From Simmondsia chinensis (lineage: Eukaryota; Streptophyta; Magnoliopsida; Caryophyllales; Simmondsiaceae): a stretch of DNA of 64,000 nt. Below are positions 23,081 through 34,260 of the stretch, in pieces. Numbering within the stretch: position 1 is the stretch's first letter; each line of letters opens with the position of its first letter. The stretch is from the NCBI GenBank assembly GCA_018398585.1, contig JAGTTD010000022.1:10517501-10581500 (forward strand). Direction: 5' to 3'. A program made the position numbers and the translations under genes. The notes beneath the pieces were generated by a model, which ran no database searches, had not been told where the DNA came from, and was given only the letters and a program-made list of their open reading frames with translations.

Positions 23081-24215
23081 AAATATCCCCAAACTTAAAT
23101 TGTGCTCATCCCTGAGCAAGGCTGAACATTTCAACATTATATCTCATGTTTTTCAAGAATTTTTCTACTGTTTAAAGCAAGTGAACTCTAATTCCGAAAT
23201 AAATAACCGAAAATCGGCGTTTAAGGTTCTAACGGCAAAATCATCCTTTCTAAGGAAAAATCTATCAATCACCTAGGTAGCCAAGATTCAAAATTTAGGA
23301 AAGCAACTTAAGTTTATACGTTTTTTCAAATCTCAAGACATTCAAACAGTATAGAGGACAAAAATTTATACCGCTCATAACAAATCTTATCAAGTATGCC
23401 CAAAACTAAAATACTTTTTTTTTTTTTTCAGGGGAACTTATTTACTCAAGCCACTTTCGGCTCATTAGTTTATCTTCAGCGAGAATTAAGCTCCGACTCC
23501 TGGGCGATGACCCATAAGTAAGAGAAACCACCGCTGAGATTCCTTCTCTATGACTCCCCTAAGCTTATCTACAGTGAGAATCAAGCTCCGACTCCTGGGC
23601 GATGACCCATAAGTAAGAGAAGCCACCACTGCGACGCCCTCAATATTGGGTAGCACATATCTTTATTTATGCGAGATAGTGGTGCTAGAGATTCAATTTT
23701 GTGTATGCTTTTTTTTTTTTTTTTTAAATATATATCATATTTTTCTTTTTAGATTCAGGCATAACTTTTCAAAGCTCATTATAAGATTATAATCTTTAAT
23801 GCAAACTATTCAAATTTGAATATCATTTAATAAGAAAGAAAGGTAAAACAGCTATGCTAACAAGTGAACTCAAATACCATGGTTTTATCAAGATAATGCC
23901 TTAGATCTTTGTTTCACAATTAAAGCGCAAAAATAATTAATTCTTAGATTATTCCAGTTAAATTACAGTAAACGAGCTAACAAAGAGTAGAAAAATAGCC
24001 TAAAAAGTATGAAGATAAGTTTTCAAAATAATAGGGGATTTTTTTTTTTAATATATTGCTATTATTGTTTTATTATTATTCAAAACGCAGTAAAACTTAA
24101 AGCATAGAAAATCTTTTTGTTGGCCGACCCTATTTACATCCCCATACAAAGGCTCCGAAATCTGGGAGGCAGTTAAGCCGACTCCAAAATAGACAGTAAC
24201 AGATAACTTCCTCAA

Positions 24216-24341
<126 letters not shown>

Positions 24342-24625
24342 AAAACATGACTCTTCCACCCCCAAACTTAAAAATTAACATTATTTTAATGTTAAAAGGA
24401 ATATAAAGAACAAGTGGGAGAGAGGTACTTCCCTGGTTTGAGGATTACTCTTTGAAGGTGCATGTGGATATCGTGCCACCCCCAATCTTATTATGAATAC
24501 ATGTTTAAACAAAAAAAAAATAAAGTGAGACAAAATAAATTTAAATAAAAAAAAATAAAAACACTTGGGTTGCCTCCCAAGAAGCGCTTTAGTTTACAGT
24601 CGTTAGCTCGACTTTCTGGGTGGAT

Positions 24626-25698
24626 CTATCCTGTATCCTGAAGAAGAATAGAGTTACCACCATCCATCCATAATGACCATTTTCTTCCGTGCAGCTTTCT
24701 CGTTCTCTTCTTTACACGACCTCCCCCTCCTTCTCTAATCTTGAGCTCCTTGAGCTTGATCTGCCACAGTTTGAATTTCCTTTTCTGGTTTCTTTTGTTA
24801 TGTTTCACTGATGCCTCCATGCTTTCGAAAATTTCACACCATGCTAGATAAGCTCCACATTTTACTTCAATAGTTGGTGGTGGTGGGTCGGTAAAAACAG
24901 GTTTGGTCATTGGTGGCTCTGAGTTGACTAAGGGGATTATGTCACATTGAAGTGGCTTTTGTATTGCCTCTTCGTCTCTTAATGTTATGGCGTTAGTTTC
25001 GTCCCCTAATTTAGTGATGGTATCGCTAGACATGAACATTTCAGATCGCTCAGAATATTCCTCTATTATGATCCCTACTTGTGGTTCTGGATTTTGGACG
25101 GAGCCTCGTTGGTTCTTTAAGTCACTCACGGCTTCCATGAATTCCCTATATGTTTCTTCTAAGTTATAGCTCTTTTCTTGGGGCGGATAAGTGGGTGACC
25201 AAGATACTTCGTGATAGTTACAGGAAAGGTCCATCCATTGTTGATTATAAGTGCTAGAATAGGGATTATTCTGGGGTTGACTAAAATTTGACATACAATT
25301 ACTTTGTTTAAAACCCATGAGGAAAAGCTATTATCTATAAGATTTTCCTTGCTGGCATAGTTATTTCAACAAAATCTACATCTGTGAGCACCAATAGCAC
25401 TCATTTGATCTATTAATACATGAATTTGTGAACTTTGGGCTGACATTGTATTAATTTCATAAATACTAAATTTTCTTCTTGGTTCAGCTTGATAATGAGA
25501 TCTCATAAAGTTATGTTGCTCGAAACCAGAGGAAGAAAAGATATTACCCAATTGACATTCCATACGAGCATGGTTACCTGCACAAAATTCACATTGAGGA
25601 GTACTAGCAGCAAGCCTGTCTTCAATTAGTGAAAGTTGAGCAAATAATGATTTAGCTAAAGCTTGGTATTGAGATCTTATAGAGATGCAGCAAGCCAT
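24626..25698 (-). pseudogene. gag-like ORF, unit 3
   Basis: Same protein as in units 1 and 2. Broken twice close together: the Gly after the second Cys cluster (RFCG) is TGA at about 25367, and one base is missing in the run near 25318 (AAACCC for AAACCCC), after which the frame is open for 230 codons to the basic C-terminus. The stop and the frameshift are private to this unit. Confidence 0.83.
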
Positions 25699-25998
25699 CA
25701 CTATATTTTTTATAATTTTTTTTTAAGGAAGAAGTTTAACACCAAAAGTTTTGAAAAATTTAAAGATAACCAAATTTAACCAAAAAAAATTTTATCTAGA
25801 ATGATTAAAAAGTTGAGATAAAGTTAAAATTGATCACGAAACTTAAAAAAAACAAAAATAATCTACAATAAAATAAAATAAAATAAAATAAATGTATGAA
25901 AATAAAATTTTCAAAATTTCAACAAAATTTACAAATTATTAACAATTTCAAATCAGTATCAAAACTATGTGGTATCGATATCACTCAATTATATTCGT

Positions 25999-26016
25999 TC
26001 CCCGACAACGGCGCCA
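25999..26016 (-). promoter_or_regulatory. Primer-binding site, tRNA-Asp type, unit 3
   Basis: TGGCGCCGTTGTCGGGGA on the minus strand, one base off the tRNA-Asp complement, seven bases past LTR4. Confidence 0.9.
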
Positions 26017-26023
26017 AAAACTT

Positions 26024-27799
26024 GATGCAATTTTTTACTAGTAAGTGCACTAGTTGATTCAAGTAATACAGAGTGGGTAGAGTATCGTTCCCACGAGGAA
26101 TGCGGAGTGATTACTGAAATTAATAACTTTAATACTATTTGAGAGATTAAAAATTAAGGGGTTTCGTTAAAATAAAAATAAAAACAAAAGAGAAAAAAAT
26201 ACAAATAGAAAGTTAATTAAAGTTTTTGGGTTTTTATTAGATAAACAAAGTCTAAAGCATCCGATTTCACCTAAGTTGCATTAATATGCCTTTCTATTCT
26301 CGATATTCAAGTTGTTATTGCCTGTTGTTGGTTGAAAATCCTAATTTACTAAATATTCTCTCTCGAGCAACATTTAGCGTACTCTTTAACGTATTAACCC
26401 ATCATTTCGTGCATGAATTTAAATAAGAAAAGAGTTATAAAAGCTCTATGATTTTCTTTTAAAACCCACACAAATTGCGTTAATTTCTTTCGAGCATTCG
26501 CTCAATTTGTGGTGCTTATCACCTCAGCACTCATCATAAATCTCCTTTCGGTCTTATTATGAATCATTATAGGCCTTAAATGGTGATCAAGCATTTAAAA
26601 CTCATTAAGAACAATGATAAACACTTCAACAACGCAATAACTTAAACATTGAATACCTTGAATTAGAAACGAGCGTATTTTACAACTTAGGCTACATCGT
26701 AGCCTTAGATTAAAAAAATTAGTTCATGTTAAACTTAATATTAAACATTATAAACATCAAAATACATGAACTAATGAAGAAAATTAAAAAAACTAACAAA
26801 AAATTCGAAAACAGAACAGGTCTGCAGCATGACAGACCCGACCTGTTCTCACTTCATTTTCACTCGATGTTTTTGTGTTTTTTGATATGAAAACTTCACG
26901 ATTTAACTCCATGAATCCTCCCCTATTTATAAAAGTCGAGTTTGGAATAAAAAATTAAGAAAAAATCTCAAAAATCGACCTCCATTGGAGCTTCCAGCGG
27001 CAGTTGCAGGTCTGTCTGCGTTTCTAATTTTTTTTTTATTTTGAGCTTGATCACCGCTAAATCTTGACCATAATTGGTTGAAATTGAGTTTGATGCATCA
27101 CTGAAGTTATTTTATAATTTTCTTACAGCTTGGACCGCTAAAACTTAGCTCAAACTTCAATTTTATTTGATATTATCTGCACAGCTCTAGTGTGACCTCC
27201 TAGCCACCTTTTCAACCAATTATCTTGCTTTTCCTCTTCATACCACCACCCAAATACTGCAATAACATTCTAAGAAGATGTTATGCAACTTATTTATGCT
27301 TTGGGTTAATGTATTTTAGTAGACAAATCAAGAAATATGCGGCTGTAAAGCAAGCTTGCTGCAGCAAGTGCATCACCTGCTTTGTAACTTGTGATTTTTT
27401 ATGTTTTCGATTTTTTTCTGATTTTTTATGCTTAAACAAGCTTTAAGTAATGTTTAATTATATTATGCAAGATATAAAAGATGGATAATAAGGATAGAAG
27501 CTCGAATTTTAGCCAAAAATTGATGCAAAACTTGTAAAATAGGGTGTAAGTTAGAAATTCTTGGTAGTTTTATACAATTTTTGTTACTATTTTGTAATTT
27601 TTTTTATTTATCTTGCTTTTACTTATTGATATTTATGATTAAACTAGCAAGATTTAATACCGAATTGGAGTTTTTGCAATAAAGTAGTAAAATAGTCAAA
27701 ACTTAGCAAAAAGGGGCAAAAGTGATAAAATTAGAAGTAAAATGTTTAAAAATGTATTAAAATGATATAAATAAATATAAATAAAATTTAAGGTTACCA
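26024..27799 (-). repeat. LTR4 of the array (outer 5' LTR)
   Basis: 1776 bp; minus-strand start TGGTAACC, end TTGCATCA. It ends exactly at the right copy of the TGTGG duplication. Confidence 0.92.
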
Positions 27800-27804
27800 T
27801 GTGG
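27800..27804. repeat. Target-site duplication TGTGG, right
   Basis: Directly follows the ...GGTTACCA terminus of LTR4 and matches 10140-10144. Confidence 0.88.
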
Positions 27805-28241
27805 ACACCGTGCTTTTTATGTGATGAACCTTGAAATGCACTCTCGCAGCTCGAGTGCTTCTTTTCAACAAAAATTCGACTCCTCTCAGCTTCATATAGT
27901 CTTGAGAACCTCGTCCCGGATCAGGAGGCAACTTATCATAAGGACTTGCACTTGGATAAGTCACAACTCCACTCACATAAAGGAATAAACCATCCCGAAC
28001 TTGCCGATCGGCACGTCGATAGTGCATTACAGCCTCTATACGTTTGTAATCTTTCACCCAACACAAGAGACCTTGCAAGGCATTCAAGATAATGTTGTTC
28101 TCGTCCTGAGTTAGCACAGCAGCATGCCCCAAAGTGAACTTAAGCATACCCTGAAATATATTTGATGACAATGCATACTTGTTCAGTTTTTCTTGATTCG
28201 GAGTATTGTTAGCTTCCAATTCAGAATTGAAAGTCTAGCCT
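27800..28241 (-). pseudogene. Unrecognised ORF of element D, 5' half
   Basis: Open from just after a TAG at 28237-28235 to the array border; a frame reported from 28219 starts at TTG, so the true start is unknown and probably lost where element E's LTR (28242) cuts in. Features: a helical N-terminus, QDENNIILNALQGLLCWVKDYKRIEAVMHYRRADRQVRDGLF, and a basic RGVEFLLKRSTRAARVHFK. Continues in the same frame at 10139 after removal of the array. I do not recognise the family. Confidence 0.5.
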
Positions 28242-28575
28242 TGTAGAAGAAAGAGTTAATATGAGAAGAGAAAAGAGAGAGAATTCCAAAAGGAAATTCT
28301 GATTATATTCACTGAATACTTGAATTACATACTTAGGACCCTATTTATACACATTTGGGTACATTGCATCAAGATAAAACCGAAGTAAACCCAACTAACA
28401 GCTATTCCCGCCAAATCTGCAGCTCGCCCCCAAGTTTGACCCAAGTTTGACCACCTAACAGCTTTTGGCTCCTACAACCGACTCAGCTAACATTTAAAAG
28501 CATACAACTCAACATTGAGACACTACCCAGCCACTACAACCAGAAATTACAACTAAAATTCTTCAATTCATAACA
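28242..28575 (-). repeat. 3' LTR of element E
   Basis: 334 bp, TGTTATGAATTG to TTCTACA on the minus strand. TATA box TGTATAAATAGGG near 28341-28353 (rc). About 65 bp upstream of it on the minus strand is TTTGGCGGGAA (rc of 28405-28415), an E2F-type site. Confidence 0.82.
28405..28415 (-). promoter_or_regulatory. E2F-like site in LTR of element E
   Basis: TTTGGCGGGAA on the minus strand, upstream of the TATA box. Matches the E2F consensus TTTSGCGSGAA; binding is inferred, not shown. Confidence 0.5.
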
Positions 28576-28588
28576 TTCCCTCCCTCTT
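28576..28588 (-). promoter_or_regulatory. Polypurine tract of element E
   Basis: AAGAGGGAGGGAA on the minus strand next to the LTR start, preceded by CTTGAGGACAAGAAG. Confidence 0.82.
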
Positions 28589-28604
28589 GAGAAACTTCTT
28601 GTCC

Positions 28605-28922
28605 TCAAGAAGTGAAATTTGGGAATTGACTCTTCAAGAAATTGCAATTTTCCCAAGTCATAAAGCTCTTTTTCAAGTTGCACCAAGTCACCAACACCTC
28701 GTGCACAGCACCGTGATCATGCTGTAGCGTCCTCCGGACCTTAACAGCAGCCGGCTGCAATGCCAGCAAGCCTTTTGATTCTGCAACAGGAGGATTCCGA
28801 GCAGCTGCAACAGCCTTCTTGACCTGCTTTTTAAGTAGGGACACATGAAACACGGGGTGAATGTATGAATGCGAAGGTAAGTCAAGCTTATATGCAACAT
28901 TGCCAACTTTCTTCAAGATTTT
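28605..28922 (-). pseudogene. Integrase C-terminus and chromodomain of element E
   Basis: Follows the GPF motif after one stop (Tyr to TAA at 28923). Reads KVGNVAYKLDLPSHSYIHPVFHVSLLKKQV, the conserved block after GPY/F, then LLALQPAAVKVRR, VLVTWCNLKKSFMTWE and FPNF. The last part is the group-typical chromodomain, which in relatives steers integration to heterochromatin. The usual aromatic cage is only partly kept. Confidence 0.85.
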
Positions 28923-29970
28923 TTACGGGCCAAAGAATCGGGCACTTAGCTTGACATTGCGCCTGATAGCCAAGGAAGACTGTCTATACGGTTGTAATTT
29001 AAGGTAGACCATGTCACCAACGTCGTAGCTCTTGTCTACCCTTTTCTTAACTGCATAATACTTCATCCGAGCTCGAGCTTGTTGGAGATTGTCCTTAAGC
29101 ACTTGGATAAAATGTCCCCTCTGCTGCACTAAATCGGTTGCTGTAGAATCAGTATTTCCCTGTTGTTGCAGCAGCATAGGTGAAGGAGGAGGATAACCAT
29201 ACAAAGCTTGGAAGGGTGAAGTGCCAATTGATGTATGGAAGTGAGTGTTGAACCAAAACCCAGCCAAAGAAAGCCAATGATTCCACTCCTTGGGCCTTAA
29301 GAAAACCATACTCCGAAGGTATTGCTCCACACATTGGTTGACTCATTCGGTTTGGCCATTCATTTGAGGATGATAAGAGGAACTAAGTGCCAATGTGGTA
29401 CCCATCAACTTGAACAACTCCCTCCAAAATGTGCTTGTGAAAATCTTGTCTCGATCTGACACAATGGATTGAGGCAATCTATGTAATTTGTAAATGTTGT
29501 CAAGGAAGATCCTTGCCAATTTTTCAGCTGTAACGGGCCGAGCAAGAGCAATAAAATGGCTATACTCAATGAAACGATCCACCACTACCCATATAACTTC
29601 TTTGCCTTCAGACCTCGGTAATCCCTCGATGAAGTCCATGCTAATATTAATCCATGCTCCATTCGGAATAGGAAGTGGTTGAAGTCGACCCTTGTAGCGA
29701 TGATCTCCCAACTTTGTTTGTTGACATACTTCACAAGCCTTCACATAATCACTTAATTCTTTTTTCATGCTTGGCCATGTAAAGTACGGTTTAACTCTTT
29801 GATATGTGCCTTCTACACCGGCATGGCCTCCCCAAGATGCATCATGAGAAGCATGTATGATCTGATTTCTCAAATCTGTAGCTGAACCAATGTATAGCTT
29901 GCCACTGCATCTGATCAGTCCTCTCTACACTGCTAAATTAGGACCTGCACTGCACTTTTCTGCACCATAT
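28923..29970 (-). pseudogene. Integrase of element E
   Basis: Zinc-binding HHCC part: HASHDASWGGHAG ... CEVCQQTKLG. Catalytic core with the D,D-E triad: ISMDFIEGLPRS, IVSDRDKIFTS and GQTE. A TGA follows GQTE (Arg elsewhere) near 29341, then CVEQYLRSMVF, YGYPPPSPM, a linker, and KLSARFFGP at 28923. Upstream of 29873 the sequence still reads as integrase N-terminus (GKLYIGSATDLRNQ) but contains a stop near 29930. Confidence 0.87.
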
Positions 29971-30298
29971 TGTTATGATTCTTACTTGTTCGGATGTAAT
30001 AATGCTTGTAGCTTTTGAATTCTGTTTTTCGCACCAAAATCTGTTTTGGCCGTTAGGTGTAGTTAGTCGCTTTTGGCTGCTGTTTAAGTCGGTTAGCAGC
30101 AATTCAATGTATCTAGTTCACATAAAAGGGTGATTTTGTGTAATTGGGGGTCATTCAATGAAAATACAACACAATCTCTTTGAGATAACCTTCTCCCTCT
30201 CATCTAACTCTCTCTAATTCCTCATCTCTTTCACTTCTTTCTCATCTCATATTCTCTTTATCTTAGCTAACATTTGTGAATTAATCACAAACTTAACA
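29971..30298 (+). repeat. 5' LTR of copy A
   Basis: 328 bp, TGTTATGATTC to AACTTAACA. Pairs with the inverted LTR of copy B (37057-37385). The E2F-like palindrome kept in B is damaged here (TTTTTCGCACCAAAA). Confidence 0.9.
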
Positions 30299-30300
30299 AT

Positions 30301-30313
30301 TGGTATCAGAGCC
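30301..30313 (+). promoter_or_regulatory. Primer-binding site, tRNA-Met type (copy A)
   Basis: TGGTATCAGAGCC, exact, two bases after the LTR. Confidence 0.92.
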
Positions 30314-30355
30314 TCGTTTGGCTTTCAATTCAAGTGGAATTGATATCAAGTATCC

Positions 30356-31786
30356 ATGGACTTAACTGAGGCGGCATTGGGCAGTGGAGTCACCACCAGA
30401 TTGGAAACAGATAAGGCAGCTGCCAAATCTTCGTATGCTGATGTGGTTGAAGGCAACGATGTTACAGGTCAGGATGTGGTCACAAATGCGCATTTGGACA
30501 GTCAATTGAAGGCCATGAGTGCTCACTTGCTTATTCAAATCAAGGAAGATAATGCTGATATAAGTCAGCAGTTACATCAGCAAGTGGATGTGAAGCTTGA
30601 TCAACGATCTCAACAGGTTGAACTTATGATCTCTGATCAGTTCACACGGCAAGCACAAGAGTTGGAGGAAAAGATTACCTTGAGGTTTGATCGGGAAATG
30701 CAACAGTTGGAAGCAAAATTAGCTGAAATTTGTGAGCAATTCAGGAGGCCAAATCCTCCTATTGTACCGAATCCATTGATACCAGCAAGTGTGTTGCAAG
30801 TTAATCCATCATTGAGAGCTGAGACATTAATTCATGAGGGTGAAGCTGGAGCTCCGGTTAGAGCACAAGAAGCTGATATTACTGATAAGCAGAGGCACGG
30901 CGAGCATGTACAATCTTGACCTCCAAGCTGGAATGATGTATTCGGTGACAGAGTTCAGGAAATGGAGCATCCTTTCAGACCTCGAGAAGTAAACGCTGAT
31001 CAATTGGATCGACCTCCTGATTCTTGGCAACAGTAACGATCAGGAAGTAATGAAGAGTCATCCAATAGCAGAAATAACAGCCATAGACAACCTCGGCTGC
31101 AGATTGATGCATTTGAAGGTAAACAACCTCACTCTTGGCTAAGAAGGTGCGGGCGTTATTTCCACTTCTATCACATTAATGAATTGGAGAAGGTACAAAT
31201 TGCGGCTGTGTATTTGCTTGGTGATCATGAGGTGTGGTTATATAGTTTGATAAGAAGTAAACCTTCCATTTCATGGAATGAGTTTGCCAAGGCTTTGTGT
31301 GCTCGGTATAGTGATGAGGATGATAGTGATATTGTGGATAAATTCAATAAAGTGAAGCAAGAGTCGACTGTGAAGGAGTACATGACCAGATTTGAGAATC
31401 TCTGGGCTAGCATTGTGACTGAAATTGAGGCCTCCGAGTCTTATTATGTATCAGCTTTTATAAGTGGTTTGAAGCCTAAGTTGAAGAACTTGGTTAAACA
31501 CATTGATCCTACTGATCTGTCTATGGCTTTTGCTAAAGCCAAGCTTTATGAGTCCACGGGCCTAGCAGCAAGTGATGCTTCTAGACCTCGTGGGAGTAGT
31601 TCCAAATTTCAACAAGGTTCGAGCAGAAACAGAACACTGCAGCTGAAATTGTGTTATCGTTGTAATCAGCCTTACCAATTTGGCCACAAGTGTAATCCCA
31701 AGTTCCTCATAGCTGTTGAAGGAACTAATGCTGGTGAGCTCTCTGATGATGAAGAAATTGCAGAGGACAATATTGATTCAGATTAG
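30356..31786 (+). pseudogene. gag and zinc knuckle of family 1 (copy A)
   Basis: ATG 30356 gives 187 codons: MDLTEAALGSGVTT, a Gln-rich helical part (HQQVDVKLDQRSQQVEL, LEEKITLRFDREMQQLEAKLAEI, likely coiled coil), to a TGA at 30917-30919. A second part, open from 31184, has the gag core (AVYLLGDHEVWLYSL, W-EFAKALCARY, VKEYMTRFENL) and the knuckle CYRCNQPYQFGHKC, to a TAG at 31784-31786 where copy C reads Gln. Between them the LQIDAFEG block is present but interrupted. Confidence 0.87.
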
Positions 31787-32869
31787 GAAATTGAAGAAGA
31801 TTTGGAGGATGTTGCGGTAGAGATTTCAGTGAAAGCATTGACCGGTAATGGGGCTCATAGCATGATCTAAATCAAAGGGATGGCTGGAAAAAGGTCTATT
31901 ATCATTCCCATTGATAGTGGGAGTACCCATAGCTTTGTTGATCCCAAAGTAGTCAAGAAGGTGGGTCATGAAGTGATAAAAACTCACCCACTTGTTGTTA
32001 CCATGGCTGATGGTAAAACTGTCACAACACAAAACAAGTGCCAAGGGTTTGTGTGGCTGATGCAAGACCGTAAGTTCAACTATGACTTCAGGATCCTTCC
32101 TCTTGGTGGTTGTGACATGGTGCTCAGGGTTGATTGGATGAGAACTCATAGTCCTGTGCTGTTTGATTATGCAAATCTCACGGTCTCCTTTGAAGTTCAA
32201 GGCTCCAAAGTCACTCTACATGGCATTGCGGAGCAAGCTTAACTTCAAGTTATGAAAGGAAGTAAGTTGAAGAAGGGCCTGCGGAGCTGTGCATACCTGT
32301 GGGTGGGCCAGTTATTTGCTATTTCCTCTGCTGAAATGGTCGACATTACCGAACCAGAAGTACAGGCTCTGGTTACTGAGTTTGAGGATGCGTTCGAGGT
32401 GCCTAAATCCTTACCTCCCAAGAGGAGTTTGGATCATGTAATTCCTCTCAAAGAGGGTGCAGCACCGGTGAAGATAAGACCTTATAGATATCCTCATGCT
32501 TAGAAGACTGAAATTGAGAAACAAATGGATGAATTGCTTAAGACTAACTTCATACAAGCAAGCCATAGCCTCTTTGCTTCTCCGGTTATTCTTGTCAAGA
32601 AGAAAGATGGTACAGCTCGTATGTGTATTGACTATAGGCAACTCAACTCTATGACTGTGAAGGATAAGTTTCCTATACCAGTTATAGATGATTTGTTGGA
32701 TGAATTATATGGAGCTCAAGTCTTTTCCAAGCTGGATCTTCGGCAAGGTTATCATCAGATTAGAGTGGGAGAGCATGATGTGTATAAGACTGCATTCCGA
32801 ACGCATCATGGACACTTTTAGTTTGTGGTCATGCCATTTGGCTTGACCAACGCACCAGCAACGTTCCAG
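31787..32869 (+). pseudogene. Protease and N-terminal RT of family 1 (copy A)
   Basis: Retropepsin IIIPIDSGSTHSFVD (31880-32242; the Leu before Ile-Asp is Pro), GGCDMVLRVDWM. RT starts at about 32400 with DHVIPLKEGAAPVKIRPYRYP and runs through [18 protein letters not shown] and [15 protein letters not shown] to RTHHGHF. Then comes a TAG shared with copy [17 protein letters not shown], and the chimera join. Stops at about 31868, 32240 and 32501 split it. The catalytic FxDD block, RNase H and integrase are absent. Confidence 0.88.
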
Positions 32870-32872
32870 CAT
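32867..32872 (+). other. Chimera breakpoint, family 1 RT to family 2 LTR tail (copy A)
   Basis: ACGTTCCAG followed by CATTATCAGATTACTTG. It matches the breakpoint of copy C base for base on the opposite strand. Confidence 0.85.
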
Positions 32873-32943
32873 TATCAGATTACTTGTTCTCAATCTCTTC
32901 TCCTTTCCTTCTCCTTCTCTTCTCAATTCAACTAGTCCTATCA
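32870..32943 (+). repeat. LTR tail (U5 end) of family 2 in copy A
   Basis: 74 bp ending ACTAGTCCTATCA; pyrimidine-rich; matches 5087-5014. Confidence 0.78.
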
Positions 32944-32946
32944 TTT

Positions 32947-32959
32947 TGGTATCATAGCC
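32947..32959 (+). promoter_or_regulatory. Second primer-binding site (copy A)
   Basis: TGGTATCATAGCC, one base off the tRNA-Met complement, three bases after the LTR tail. Confidence 0.85.
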
Positions 32960-32968
32960 GGTTCCATA

Positions 32969-33686
32969 TTGAGGGATCAAGCGAGATCTTGTATGGGAAG
33001 GTCAAAAAAGCAAGCTGGGATGGCAAAGACTCAACAATTGGAAGATTCTTTGAAAGAGATGGGTGCTACTTCGATGGATGCATTCAAGGCATCATTGATG
33101 TCCACAATCCAAGATACGATCAAGGACGCCATCAAAGAACCAATGGAGTTACTGTCTGCCTAAAATGCTTAACATGATCAGGAATTGGCTGGGCTTCGTG
33201 AGTTTGTAGCAGGGATTACCCTCCAGCAGACACAATTGGCCTCTCAGATCCAAAACCAACAAATGTCACAAGCGGTGAGTAATGCTGGCTCACCTCATCA
33301 TCATTTTGCACCAAGATTTACCAAGCTGGGCTTTCTTATGTTTAGAGGGGAAGATATTAGAGGTTGGTTATACAAATGTGATCAATATTTTGCATCGGAT
33401 CGAACTGAAGAGGACAGGAAGGTGCAGATTGCTTCGGTTCACATGGATGGTGATGCATTGCAATGTCATCAATCCTTGATGAAATCTAGACCTAAAGATG
33501 AATGGCCAACTTGGGAGGAGTACTCAAAGGAGGCTATAGCGCAATTTGATGAGGGATTGTTTGATGATCCCTTGAATGAATTGAAAGCATTGATACAGAA
33601 TGACGATGTAAGACAGTACAAGAAGAGTTTCGATGCTCTGTTGACACGGGTTTCTCTAACAGAAGATCAGAAGTTAAGTTTCTTCT
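32969..33686 (+). pseudogene. gag of family 2 (copy A), truncated
   Basis: MRDQARSCMGRSKKQAG to a TAA near 33162 (Arg in copy C), then open 33185-33694 with FAPRFTKLGFLMFRGEDIRGWLYKCDQYF, KVQIASVHMDGDAL, W-EYSKEAIAQFDEGLFDDPLNELKAL and VSLTEDQKLSFFL. At 33686/33687 the gag, which in copy C continues GGLKPM-like, is replaced by an LTR start; the last codons of the open frame belong to the LTR. Confidence 0.85.
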
Positions 33687-33839
33687 TGTTATGATTCTTA
33701 CTTGTTCGGATGTAATAATGCTTGTAGCTTTTGAATTCTATTTTTGGCGCCAAAATCTAACCTTGGTATTAAATAGAATTGAAAACAGAATTCAAAAGCT
33801 ACAAGCATTATTACATCCGAACAAGTAAGAATCAAAACA
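33687..33839. repeat. Palindrome of two LTR stubs between copies A and B
   Basis: Left arm 33687-33759 is the first 73 bases of the A/B LTR in plus orientation. Right arm 33839-33786 is the first ~54 bases of the same LTR on the minus strand. A spacer of about 26 bp lies between. Arms match over ACTTGTTCGGATGTAATAAT and neighbours. The left arm keeps the palindrome TTTTGGCGCCAAAA (33742-33755). Both LTRs are truncated at about the same point. Confidence 0.87.
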
Positions 33840-33854
33840 ATCCCCTCCCCTTAA
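33840..33854 (-). promoter_or_regulatory. Polypurine tract of copy B
   Basis: AAGGGGAGGGGAT on the minus strand next to the LTR stub, preceded by CTTAAGGACAAGAACG. Confidence 0.82.
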
Positions 33855-33879
33855 AACGTTCTTGTCCTTAAGAATGAAA

Positions 33880-34260
33880 AGAAGGAAATTGACTCAACAA
33901 GAAACACTTGTCCTCCCATGTGGTAAAAGCTTCATCCAAATTGCACCAGTTAACACGCAATTTCTGGCCTTTGGCTTCATCTGCTGCTACTTGCTTCACT
34001 TCTATTATTGCAGCCGGCTATAAAATCAATGAACCATTGGAACGTACCTCTGGAGGAGTTGAGGAAGGTCTATGACCCTCTTGAACCTGATTTTTAAGAA
34101 GTGACCCATGAAAAACAGGGTGAATGTAAGATTCGGGTTGAAGCTCTAGTTTGTAGGCCACCTTGCCAATTCTCTCCAACACCTTGTAAGGCCCAAAAAA
34201 CCTGGCACAAAGCTTGACATTTCTTCTCACTGTTGCTGTTGATTGCCTATATGGCTGCAA
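33880..34260 (-). pseudogene. Integrase C-terminus and chromodomain-like tail of copy B
   Basis: VKLCARFFGPYKVLERIGKVAYKLELQPESYIHPVFHGSLLKNQV carries the GPY/F motif. After a stop near 34018 the frame still reads VNWCNLDEAFTTWED and FLLSQFPSF, a degraded chromodomain like that of element E. Confidence 0.8.

Larger units (their letters stand above)
28242..29970 (-). mobile_element. 3' half of Ty3/gypsy element E
   Basis: Integrase, C-terminal chromodomain, polypurine tract and 3' LTR of a chromovirus. The 5' part is missing: at 29970 the integrase zinc-binding region runs into the LTR of copy A. The flank past copy B (37386 on) is not the missing pol, so this is not a simple interruption by A and B. 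The 3' LTR ends inside or beside element D. Confidence 0.87.
29971..33686 (+). mobile_element. Chimeric Ty3/gypsy element, copy A
   Basis: LTR 29971-30298, tRNA-Met primer site, family 1 gag, knuckle, protease and RT to 32869, then family 2 LTR tail, second primer site and family 2 gag to 33686, where an LTR stub begins. The family 1-to-2 join and the TAG after HGHF are the same as in copy C on the other strand at 2830-8147. The family 2 part is cut shorter than in C. Most stops are at Gln or Arg codons. Confidence 0.87.

Noticed and set aside
27794..28219. Complete 141-residue gene starting at 28219
   Set aside because: The start is TTG and the last codons are array LTR sequence; the frame opens upstream and continues beyond the array, so it is half of a split ORF.
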